Source: a virus
Strand: one strand, 5' to 3'
DNA: 26,137 nucleotides
Virus record (IMG/VR): IMGVR_UViG_3300009593_000104
Span: 1-26,137 of that record
Below the pieces are notes generated by a model. It made no database searches, was not told the origin of the DNA, and saw nothing but the letters and a program-made list of their open reading frames with translations. Made by a program: the position numbers and the translations under genes. Positions 9,149-15,706 of this stretch are shown here, piece by piece; the first letter of the stretch is position 1; each line of letters opens with the position of its first letter.

Positions 9149-9323
9149 AATTAAAACTCCTTAGCGGGATAGTGGGCCTTTTATTGTCTATCCCATTTTG
9201 GCGCATCAGATGTAACACATGAGAGAGGGTAAAGACAGACTATACAAAAAGCCTCACACGGCACTTCCTCAATATTGGTGTAAGGTGTGAAAGAAGAACC
9301 CGTCTACAAAGGAACTTATAGCA
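9149..9323. promoter_or_regulatory. Divergent intergenic region between the tail operon and the plus-strand island
   Basis: The 175 bases separate two head-to-head genes, so promoters for both strands should lie here. On the minus strand TATAGT at 9244-9239 is the best -10 candidate, although no TTGACA-like box sits at the right distance. For the plus strand no clear promoter was found; AAAGGA about 10 nt before the ATG is a ribosome binding site. Two inverted repeats are present: GGGATAG/CTATCCC at 9166-9194, and TCACAC/GTGTGA at 9254-9290, which might be an operator. The calls for individual boxes are weak. Confidence 0.5.
9166..9194 (-). promoter_or_regulatory. 5' leader stem-loop of the major tail protein mRNA
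   Basis: A 7-bp perfect stem (GGGATAG with CTATCCC) encloses a 15-nt loop and ends 6 nt before the GGAG ribosome binding site of the major tail protein gene. In minus-strand RNA it would sit in the 5' leader, where such stems often protect abundant phage mRNAs from decay. It could also be a protein-binding site in DNA. Confidence 0.4.
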
Positions 9324-9569
9324 ATGGACTTTGCCACCACATTTAGTAGTGCAGACCAGCGGGCAATGCTCCAACGAGCGATGGCCGCTATTGAGGCTGA
9401 AATTCTTGAAACTTCATCTCGATGTGGTCTCGACGTCGCCGATATTAACCCTGACACTTGGGAACCCACTGAAAACGAAGATGGGGTTGTACCTGGGCAC
9501 GAAACAGGACTTAAAGACGCTTTAGCAAAATGGAAAATTGTTAAAGGCAAACTCGACGCACTCGCATAG
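9324..9569 (+). CDS. Small hypothetical protein, first gene of the plus-strand island
   Basis: This 81-residue acidic protein (MDFATTFSSADQRAMLQRAM...) was not recognised. It is predicted to have an N-terminal helical part (residues 8-30) and a C-terminal helix (residues 62-80), with a Pro/Asp/Glu-rich linker between them. No transmembrane segment is visible. AAAGGA about 10 nt upstream supports the ATG. It begins a five-gene plus-strand operon in which the next gene follows 8 nt later. An antisense frame overlaps it but has a composition unlike real proteins here. Confidence 0.68.
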   Translation: MDFATTFSSADQRAMLQRAMAAIEAEILETSSRCGLDVADINPDTWEPTENEDGVVPGHETGLKDALAKWKIVKGKLDALA

Positions 9570-9577
9570 GAGGAAAA

Positions 9578-9787
9578 ATGGCTTTAACTACCGCACAAGA
9601 AACCCGTGCCAAAACACGGGCTAAACAATGGCTTGAATACTCGATTTACACGCTTGGTTTGATGCTTCCCGACGTTCCAGATGATGTGGATTCTTCTTTT
9701 GTGAACCCAGCGACAGAAAGTGACGGCTTATACAAGCCTTACGACTGTTTAATCAAGATGTGTAAAGCATACGAACAGATCCCTTAA
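9578..9787 (+). CDS. Small hypothetical protein
   Basis: This 69-residue protein (MALTTAQETRAKTRAKQWLEYSIYTL...) was not recognised. It has an excellent ribosome binding site (AGGAGG, 5-6 nt before the ATG). The first 35 residues look helical, and a short acidic loop ('DVPDDVDSS') divides them from a C-terminal part containing two cysteines. The start lies 8 nt after the previous gene and the stop 9 nt before the next, typical of a tightly packed phage operon. Its size and position could suit a small virion or head-tail protein, but nothing in the sequence shows that. Confidence 0.7.
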   Translation: MALTTAQETRAKTRAKQWLEYSIYTLGLMLPDVPDDVDSSFVNPATESDGLYKPYDCLIKMCKAYEQIP

Positions 9788-9796
9788 GGCGTAAAA

Positions 9797-10396
9797 GTGG
9801 AATTAACTACACCAAACGTCGAAACAAAAGGCCAGGAAGCCGCTCCAGACGCTCAACAAGAGTATTGGATAAAAGTAAACAATCAATCTGACTCAGAACA
9901 TTTGTCGGCAACATTAACCAGCGACTATAGCGACGGCACACCTCGTAACCCTAATGACTTAGAAAAAGATCACAAATCTATTTTAAACATTCAAGCAAGG
10001 GGTACCGACACAGAAGACCAGAAACAATATGGCCAATCTGTTGCAGCCCCTTATAAAAATATTTCTGATCCAATTATTGAACAGCGAGCACTCAAAGAAG
10101 GCAAAATAGTTAACCCTCCCAAAGAATGGATGACTTCTAAACTAGGGGTGAAAGTCTGGGACAATTCCGCTGCCGACAACAATGTTGTTAGGTGGATACC
10201 AGGATTAATATGCCAAGGAAGTGTCGCCCAAGAAGGCAGCAGCGAATGGGTCAAAAATTGCACATCGCTGTTTGACGACCGACTGGGTTACGCCGAAAGC
10301 ACAATCCTTGGTGGTCTATATGAGGAAGACCGCAATAAAGAAGAACACTGGTCTATGCACACGCTCTCAGATGTCGAGTCGGAAGGTAAAAAATAA
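9797..10396 (+). CDS. Hypothetical hydrophilic protein (GTG start)
   Basis: This 199-residue protein was not recognised. The first 85 residues are polar, rich in Asp, Ser, Gln and Asn, and probably disordered; the later half is denser ('EWMTSKLGVKVWDNSAADN', 'VVRWIPGLICQG'). No signal peptide or membrane segment is seen. The start codon is GTG with a modest AAGG about 8 nt upstream; no better ATG lies nearby. The stop overlaps the next ATG in TAATG, so the two are probably translated together. Confidence 0.68.
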   Translation: MELTTPNVETKGQEAAPDAQQEYWIKVNNQSDSEHLSATLTSDYSDGTPRNPNDLEKDHKSILNIQARGTDTEDQKQYGQSVAAPYKNISDPIIEQRALKEGKIVNPPKEWMTSKLGVKVWDNSAADNNVVRWIPGLICQGSVAQEGSSEWVKNCTSLFDDRLGYAESTILGGLYEEDRNKEEHWSMHTLSDVESEGKK

Positions 10397-10770
10397 TGGC
10401 AGTTCGTTCTTTCACGGGTTCAGAAACTTGTTACGACTTTGATACTGATATCAGTCACAATGAAGAAGATGTGGCCATGTACATGCTTATCTTTGGCATG
10501 GACATAGCAGACATAGAAACCGTGACAATAGATGAAATAATTACCGCTAGTAGAACAATGTTTCCTCACACCGAAAGGACTGGTGACCCTAGACCAGTTC
10601 TTTATGCAGCGACTGTTGAAGCCGACCGAGCCGCTGTGGAAGATGCGAGTGGGCGCAACTGGACTAGCGCTGCTGAAGATTGGATTACGACCACAAGATT
10701 TGGTATTCAGTCATACGTTAGGCGTGCTTTTCATTGGAGAAGCATTGCCAAGAAAGGTAAGGCTCTCTAA
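10396..10770 (+). CDS. Hypothetical protein
   Basis: This 124-residue protein (MAVRSFTGSETCYDFD...) was not recognised. It appears to be a compact alpha/beta protein, with an acidic first half ('DTDISHNEEDVAMYMLIFGM', 'DIADIETVTIDEIITASR') and a basic C-terminal tail ('SYVRRAFHWRSIAKKGKAL') that could contact nucleic acid or a protein partner. It overlaps both neighbours by one base in TAATG junctions, so all three are probably translationally coupled. Function unknown. Confidence 0.68.
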   Translation: MAVRSFTGSETCYDFDTDISHNEEDVAMYMLIFGMDIADIETVTIDEIITASRTMFPHTERTGDPRPVLYAATVEADRAAVEDASGRNWTSAAEDWITTTRFGIQSYVRRAFHWRSIAKKGKAL

Positions 10771-11537
10771 TGCCAGGTAAAAACGATTTTGCGATCAGTG
10801 ACCTTTTCCGAAAAAACATGGTTGCTTTGGATATGTCCAAAACACCATATTCAGACATGGATTCCTTTTTTACCGCAGAGCGTAAAGATTTTTATAACTA
10901 CGGTCGGGATTACGTTGAATCATTAACGCCTGACAGGCGTGCAATTGCGGGTGGCCATGACCCATACATGTTTATATGGGACTACCTTGTAGAACCTCAT
11001 CCTGAATGGATGTCTTATGTGTGGGTGCATGAAGAATTAAGAATGCTTCTATGTGATTTGAAGAACCCAACAAAGGCGTTGTTTACGAACCCAGTTGGTG
11101 GCCAGTTCTTAATGACTTTGAGTGAAGACAGAAGTAAAGAGGTTTTCTTTATAAACAACCTTGAGTACAACGTCCTGGAACGATTTGTGAAACAGAGCCC
11201 TGAGTGGGCGAGCAAAGACCCTAACTGGAAGGTGATGGACCAACAGGATCTTCTAGCAGGCGAAGAAGCGGGAACATTCGACTTTGTGGAAACCCATGCA
11301 GAGTACTGCTTTGGTTGTGATGAGGAGATGGCGGATGCTTATATGAATCTTCTTAACCCAGGGGGAATGTTGGTAATCTTGAATAGTGCTTATGCAAAAG
11401 GCATGTACAAGGTTAGGAATTCACTGCACCACGAAAACTATGAACCCAATAAACGTCTTCTGGAACGAGACGGGTTTACCGTGCTCCACTTCCCAATAGA
11501 TGTCGGTTTCACAATTATTCAGCGCGAGGCTTCCTAG
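10770..11537 (+). CDS. Class I methyltransferase-like protein with a degenerate SAM site
   Basis: This 255-residue protein has the layout of a Rossmann-fold SAM-dependent methyltransferase from about residue 95. Likely strands are 'KALFTNP' (102-108), 'KEVFFINN' (123-130), 'NWKVMDQ' (152-158), 'FDFVETHAEY' (170-179, the motif that usually ends in a catalytic or binding acid) and 'GGMLVILNS' (198-206) after 'LLNPGG', the standard loop before strand five. The glycine-rich motif I (usually GxGxG) is not clear; NPVGGQF at 107-113 is the only candidate. The first 95 residues form an extra helical domain with no recognised family. It is the last gene of the plus-strand island and its end overlaps the opposing oxygenase gene by 23 bp. 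Family assignment is inference; it could bind SAM weakly or not at all. Confidence 0.55.
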   Translation: MPGKNDFAISDLFRKNMVALDMSKTPYSDMDSFFTAERKDFYNYGRDYVESLTPDRRAIAGGHDPYMFIWDYLVEPHPEWMSYVWVHEELRMLLCDLKNPTKALFTNPVGGQFLMTLSEDRSKEVFFINNLEYNVLERFVKQSPEWASKDPNWKVMDQQDLLAGEEAGTFDFVETHAEYCFGCDEEMADAYMNLLNPGGMLVILNSAYAKGMYKVRNSLHHENYEPNKRLLERDGFTVLHFPIDVGFTIIQREAS

Positions 11538-12366
11538 CGGCACCTGCCCAAGCCTTTTCCATAGCAGGCCCTAAAGGTTCTGTTAAATACACATTCGTTG
11601 TTTTCAACACTTCATCTTCAGACGCTGAATTTGGATCTAAAGCAAACTCGTTCACTTCCATATTTGGGGTGCCTTGGCAATACCAACCAACATGACTATA
11701 CCTAGTACCCTGTTGAACCACGGTTGCTTCGTGAGCCCCCATGTAGTTAGAAGGGAACACTAACAAGTCACCTGTTTGTGGTGTGTACTCAACATCTAAA
11801 TAAGGGAACCTGACAATCCCACCCATGTAATTTGTCCCATTCAACTCCCAACATTCACTTACGCAATTATTGAAGAATGTGAGTGTGCTTATAACTGTGC
11901 GAGTGGCAATCTGATGCGTAGGGTGGGGTACCCCATATTTATAATCAGTGCTGGTGTCGGCATGAATTCCTAGTGACGCTCCTGGGGGATAAACCAGGAT
12001 GTGCCCTTTTATTTTCCACCATACCGACTGGGCTACCACCGGATAATGCTCCATGTAATCTGCGACACATTGCTCTCTCGCTTCTTCTAGCGCTATTAGC
12101 ATTTCTGTGACCTTCGGATCGGGTGAATTATATAAATAAGCGCAATGGCGGGGCATTTGGTTAATGCCTTCATTGGGGAAGAAGTAACCATTTCGATTTA
12201 AGTACCCTTGTTCCCCAGTTAAAGGATCTGTCCCAGGCGTGTACATGGAGTCCCATTCTTTTTGAGATTGCTTATCAGCGAATTGGCAGAGAGCCTCCCA
12301 ATCGGTATCCAACACATGACGGTACAGAATCAGACCAGGAGCGAGAACCTCAGCCGTGGTATTCAT
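11515..12366 (-). CDS. 2OG-Fe(II) oxygenase, prolyl-4-hydroxylase-like
   Basis: This 283-residue protein should use Fe(II), O2 and 2-oxoglutarate to hydroxylate an unknown substrate. The active-site pattern is complete: H135-A-D137 ('GIHADTST'), H212 ('GAHEATVV') and R222 ('GTRYS') for the 2-oxoglutarate carboxylate. 'GGIVRFPYLDVEYTPQTGDLLVFPS' is the typical double-stranded beta-helix stretch. The N-terminal 120 residues are a less conserved, likely substrate-facing part. It is the last gene of the oxygenase block, overlaps the dead TauD-like gene by 17 bp at its start and converges with the plus-strand island at its end. GAAGG lies 4 nt before the ATG. The substrate is unknown; a virion protein is one option. 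Confidence 0.85.
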   Translation of the reverse strand: MNTTAEVLAPGLILYRHVLDTDWEALCQFADKQSQKEWDSMYTPGTDPLTGEQGYLNRNGYFFPNEGINQMPRHCAYLYNSPDPKVTEMLIALEEAREQCVADYMEHYPVVAQSVWWKIKGHILVYPPGASLGIHADTSTDYKYGVPHPTHQIATRTVISTLTFFNNCVSECWELNGTNYMGGIVRFPYLDVEYTPQTGDLLVFPSNYMGAHEATVVQQGTRYSHVGWYCQGTPNMEVNEFALDPNSASEDEVLKTTNVYLTEPLGPAMEKAWAGAARKPRAE

Positions 12367-13258
12367 GGCCTTCAGGGACTACATACTCAGTAGCACGAGG
12401 TGGAGGAGTGTTTAAGGAGTAACCACCGTTGTGGCGAATCTGATCGAACACCAGTTCGTTTAGTCCGAACCCCGCAGACCAAGCAATGGATAGCCTGTAA
12501 GCGTCGTAGACAACAATGTCGCCTTCTTCCCAATCCCACCAATGCTGGTTACGGGGGTTTGCACAGTAGTTGAACACCCAAGAGTTAATCTCCTTGGTGT
12601 CCTCTTCAGTTAAGTCACCTATTGTGTCTAAATCCCAATAGAAGGGCGGGTCACAGTCGTCGTTAAACCCCTGCATTTGTAAAATAGGGTGGTCCCCAAC
12701 ATGCCACCAATGACGACGCACAATGGGGTGTGGGTATTGGATATTACCATCTGGTAGAAACGAAACCTGAGCCTCGAGTTTATAGGCGTCTCTTAAATGG
12801 TTTTTCCATTTTTTAGGGAGATCTCTCCACGCTTCGTGCATATCCACAAACCCAATAGCCCCCGTACCCGGAGGAGCGGTAAAGGTGTGCATGTTTATTC
12901 CACAAGTCCTTAAAGTGTGCTCCTTGTCGAGATCATCCATATACCAGAACATGAAAGTTTGCCTAGTCGGTTTATCAATACCTGGGTAATAGAAATCTCC
13001 TGCTTCTGGAACCCGCCCCCCTGTTGTCTCACTGTTAAGCATCTGGTTGAATCGAACTTCAAAATTCTCGTTAGGGCGGTAACTGTGGGTCCCATCAGAG
13101 AAGTGCATTGCTTTCATAACTTGGTGAAAATCATCTGGACTTAAATTGATGCCCCTCAACCCAAGCACTCCGTCCACTAAAACTACTGACCGAAATGTCA
13201 TGTCATCTTCGAGAATGCGTTCTTTAGTAATGCCCTTTAATTCGACTATCTTGACCAT
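12350..13258 (-). CDS. TauD-like oxygenase paralogue, probably catalytically dead
   Basis: This 302-residue protein aligns with the active TauD-like protein encoded just upstream. From W105 the two match without gaps for 27 residues up to a shared PG turn (W-Y-M-D here, W-H-M-E there) and continue to 'FVDM' and 'LP'. The first iron-binding His is Tyr106 here, with Asp108 kept. The distal His is replaced by Ile258 ('YRLSIAW' against 'YSLAHAV'). With both His ligands gone it should not bind iron normally, so a regulatory, scaffolding or binding role is more likely than oxidation. A strong GGAGG lies 4 nt before the ATG. Its start sits inside a 30-codon mini-ORF and its end overlaps the next oxygenase. 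The fold is confident, the loss of activity is inferred. Confidence 0.8.
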   Translation of the reverse strand: MVKIVELKGITKERILEDDMTFRSVVLVDGVLGLRGINLSPDDFHQVMKAMHFSDGTHSYRPNENFEVRFNQMLNSETTGGRVPEAGDFYYPGIDKPTRQTFMFWYMDDLDKEHTLRTCGINMHTFTAPPGTGAIGFVDMHEAWRDLPKKWKNHLRDAYKLEAQVSFLPDGNIQYPHPIVRRHWWHVGDHPILQMQGFNDDCDPPFYWDLDTIGDLTEEDTKEINSWVFNYCANPRNQHWWDWEEGDIVVYDAYRLSIAWSAGFGLNELVFDQIRHNGGYSLNTPPPRATEYVVPEGHEYHG

Positions 13259-13338
13259 CGCCCCTCCAGTAAAAAAAGTTCCATCATGTACATGGCTTCG
13301 TCGTCAGAGCGATAGAACAAAGGCCAATACCTACCCAT
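13246..13338 (-). CDS. 30-residue mini-ORF with a strong ribosome binding site
   Basis: The frame encodes 30 residues, starting MGRYWPLFYRSDDEAMYMME and ending with Arg-Trp-Ser-Arg before TAG. The ATG is preceded by GGAGG at 13350-13346 with a 7-nt spacer, which is as good as any site in the window. It fills the 72-nt gap between two TauD-like genes, overlapping the end of the first by 8 nt and the start of the second by 13 nt. Translation through it would load ribosomes onto the next gene, so it may serve as a coupling peptide, or the peptide may act itself. Not recognised as a known family. Confidence 0.5.
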   Translation of the reverse strand: MGRYWPLFYRSDDEAMYMMELFLLEGRWSR

Positions 13339-14212
13339 CGACTTTCCTCCTCTGCATTGGGTCTTCTCCGACACCAAAAACACCAGGCCCGAAATAAAAG
13401 CGACCATCCATCAGTCTTTCGCTCATAAAGAAACCATCAGTAACCGCATGGGCTAATGAATAAATATCCACAACGGCAACATCCCCTTGTTCCCAATGTA
13501 GCCATAACCTGTTGCTTTCGTCTTCTAATTCCGTATGGAGCCAATCAGTAAATTCATTTACCAAATAACCAGGGTTTAGATATATCTCTCTAATGCTTGT
13601 ATCCCCAGGCGGCATTTGCGTAACAGTCCTAAGAATCTCTTCTCCAGTTATCGGGTGCTTTTGAATCAGAGGGTGGGTGGTCACAGGCACTTCTTCCCCC
13701 TCGACATCAGTTGGGAACCAAAAGGTTGTTTCCTCAACCGAACTATTGAAGAGTTCCCTATCTATTGGAAACCAACCAGGCAACCCAACGGTTCTTGTTT
13801 GTTCCGCAAATTTTCTAAGGTGGTAAGGCAATTTACGACACACTTTCCCCATATCAACAAAAATTGTTGACCCACTCCCAGGCTCACACTGGAACTTCTC
13901 CATATGCCAAATCCCATAGACCGGAGGATGGTTCATGTAAAGATTCTCCATATGCCAAGGATTTAGGATGCCATTAACTGAAGGCCAATCGGATTCAAAG
14001 AACCCTTTGTAATCAACCTTGTAAGGAGAGTCCATGTCCTCCGCTGTTCCGAAACCTAGTAGATCTCTTATAACCCCAAACTCATCATCTGTGATATTTA
14101 ACCGTGGGAAAACCATAACTTTATGGTCATTGAAGCGCTCCCTGACATGCTTTTGGAACGGTTGCAGATCCTCGAGTTCATAAACTCCTTCGAAACGGTG
14201 GGCATCAGGCAT
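13331..14212 (-). CDS. TauD/phytanoyl-like 2OG-Fe(II) oxygenase
   Basis: This 293-residue protein has the TauD-type arrangement. H87-M-E89 ('NPWHMENL') supplies two metal ligands, and H255 ('YSLAHAVTDG') the third. R271 ('GRFYFG') is the candidate 2-oxoglutarate anchor. 'PGSGSTIFVDM..VCRKLP' at 111-129 and 'THPLIQKHPITGEEIL' at 179-194 are typical TauD-superfamily segments, the first with the usual PGxG-T-x-F turn. Glu takes the place of the usual Asp in HxD, which some family members share. The start overlaps the DUF6065 gene by 8 bp, and GGAAG lies about 10 nt before the ATG. A paralogue lacking the His ligands follows. The substrate is unknown. Confidence 0.82.
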   Translation of the reverse strand: MPDAHRFEGVYELEDLQPFQKHVRERFNDHKVMVFPRLNITDDEFGVIRDLLGFGTAEDMDSPYKVDYKGFFESDWPSVNGILNPWHMENLYMNHPPVYGIWHMEKFQCEPGSGSTIFVDMGKVCRKLPYHLRKFAEQTRTVGLPGWFPIDRELFNSSVEETTFWFPTDVEGEEVPVTTHPLIQKHPITGEEILRTVTQMPPGDTSIREIYLNPGYLVNEFTDWLHTELEDESNRLWLHWEQGDVAVVDIYSLAHAVTDGFFMSERLMDGRFYFGPGVFGVGEDPMQRRKVDG

Positions 14213-14930
14213 TGGGTTCTTCCAACTTCGGATGCCCTTGATGTTTAGGCCCTATTTGTTCTTCTTTTTCGTTTAAACCTGTGCGGACACTCCCCATCCA
14301 TGTCCAGGGTTGGTCTGTCATTTTTTGTGATTTCGCCGCACCATAACTCATTCTGCTTTCCATGAGTTCCTGGTCATCCCACATGTTGCGAACATCAAAC
14401 TCGACTTTAGATAAAGCCTCATCCTCCACAACTTGGAAAAACATGAAAGGCATCCCTTCGGGGAATGTCACCGGCTTATTAGGAGTTGTGATAACCCAAT
14501 TCATATTTACTTCATCAGGCCACCAGCCAGGCACCATAGCCGTCATAGGAACAGCGCCATCAATAAAATAATTAGGAGCACCGGACATCCAAACGCTATG
14601 TCCAGGAGGTGTGGTTATAGCCCACCCAACGGCGAATGAAACTGTCCCAATAATGCTTTGTTGAACAACATCTCTTTCATACGTTTGTCCATCTTCCAAC
14701 TCGTGGGTTATGGTCTGCCCAGAAAGAACACGGGGAACACTATTCCCCCCTTCCCATTGGACTACGACTGTCTGAGGTAAGCGTATCTCCCACCCGTGAA
14801 CATTTGCCGCCGTTAATGGAAGGCATTTGTAAGCGTGTTTGTTGAATGTTTCGTCCATCCACTCCCGACGTGGGCGGCATTGGCGTATTTCAGGAGGTTT
14901 CTGATGGCTCCTGGTGAGTGTGACTTTCAT
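14205..14930 (-). CDS. DUF6065 family protein
   Basis: This 241-residue protein matches the DUF6065 pattern as remembered. The sequence begins 'REWMDETFNKHAYKCLPL' followed by 'ANVHGWEIRLPQTVVVQWEGG', and has 'WAITTPPGHSVWMSGAPNYF' and 'MNWVITTPNKPVTFPEGMPF' in the centre, in the expected order. DUF6065 proteins are known in cyanophages and other aquatic phages and bacteria, often beside 2OG-Fe(II) oxygenases, but have no settled function. The 4-bp ATGA overlap at its start links it to the upstream oxygenase. The last 40 residues are polar and Lys/Gln/Glu-rich. The family call was made without a profile search. Confidence 0.78.
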   Translation of the reverse strand: MKVTLTRSHQKPPEIRQCRPRREWMDETFNKHAYKCLPLTAANVHGWEIRLPQTVVVQWEGGNSVPRVLSGQTITHELEDGQTYERDVVQQSIIGTVSFAVGWAITTPPGHSVWMSGAPNYFIDGAVPMTAMVPGWWPDEVNMNWVITTPNKPVTFPEGMPFMFFQVVEDEALSKVEFDVRNMWDDQELMESRMSYGAAKSQKMTDQPWTWMGSVRTGLNEKEEQIGPKHQGHPKLEEPNA

Positions 14931-15706
14931 CCAACTCTAGGGAAAGATTCTGCACGTTGGGTCACTTGACCTTCAACCCCTACCTCATCAAAAGCGCCCC
15001 CTAATTGGTTATTCAGAGTTGTGCGTTGATGGTTTCTGTCATTGTAGTCGTACATGACGACACAAGAATATTTAGTGCCGCTAAGTATCGGTAACGATTG
15101 ATGAACATAAGGGTAGTTTGATGGGAATACAACTATGTCCCCCGCCTGTGGTGTAAATGTAAACCCTTGATATGGGAAATCGAGTTGACCCCCTTCGTAA
15201 TCTTCGCCGCAAGTGTTGAAAAATGCCACGACAGAAGTCGTGCAAGAGTAAGAGAACCCATCATCGGGGTGGACCTGGAAATGTTGCCCTTCCGTGTACT
15301 TAACAAAATTAGGTGACTCAAAGTACTCTAGATTGATATTTAATCTCTTTGTGTAGTCGTTGACACAGAAATGAATATTCGCGATTACTTCCTCGTAAAG
15401 ATCCTTAAGGTCACTGAATTCGTCAGGGATGTTTTGGTAATAGGGCATCTCTTCACCTTGGGTGCCTCCAATCTTGAAATCAGAACAATCTCGGTAATTT
15501 TTCATCTCTTGAATGTCCCCCACAGTGGCATTGCCCCAATGGAAATATTCGTCATTTGAGTCCGTGAGACAGGCTTCTAACCTTTCTCCATAAGTTTGGT
15601 CGGCTGGGAAACCATTCTTGTAAATCGCCATACAGGCGCTCGGGTTAGGGCCTAAGGAGATAGGGCCTGCTATGTCTGGGTGTGGCAACCGAACTGATTC
15701 GATCAT
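14927..15706 (-). CDS. 2OG-Fe(II) oxygenase, prolyl-4-hydroxylase-like
   Basis: This 259-residue protein has a complete iron site: H146-P-D148 ('FQVHPDDGF') and H202 ('YPYVHQSL'). The 2-oxoglutarate anchor, usually Arg or Lys, is K212 ('SGTKYS'), where the two other prolyl-hydroxylase-like copies have Arg. 'EGGQLDFPYQGFTFTPQAGDIVVFPSN' is the core beta-helix segment and closely resembles the one encoded at 11515-12366. It overlaps the oxygenase before it and the DUF6065 gene after it by 4 bp each (ATGA), so the three are expressed as one unit. Its substrate is not known; the family includes peptidyl proline hydroxylases. Confidence 0.85.
   Translation of the reverse strand: MIESVRLPHPDIAGPISLGPNPSACMAIYKNGFPADQTYGERLEACLTDSNDEYFHWGNATVGDIQEMKNYRDCSDFKIGGTQGEEMPYYQNIPDEFSDLKDLYEEVIANIHFCVNDYTKRLNINLEYFESPNFVKYTEGQHFQVHPDDGFSYSCTTSVVAFFNTCGEDYEGGQLDFPYQGFTFTPQAGDIVVFPSNYPYVHQSLPILSGTKYSCVVMYDYNDRNHQRTTLNNQLGGAFDEVGVEGQVTQRAESFPRVG

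Noticed and set aside
8823-9164. 113-codon plus-strand frame opposite the major tail protein
   Set aside because: It is fully antisense to a well-supported structural gene and lacks a ribosome binding site.
9269-9550. 93-codon minus-strand frame opposite the first island gene
   Set aside because: Its Ser/Ala/Arg-rich composition looks like a shadow, and the plus-strand frame has a ribosome binding site and an operon context.
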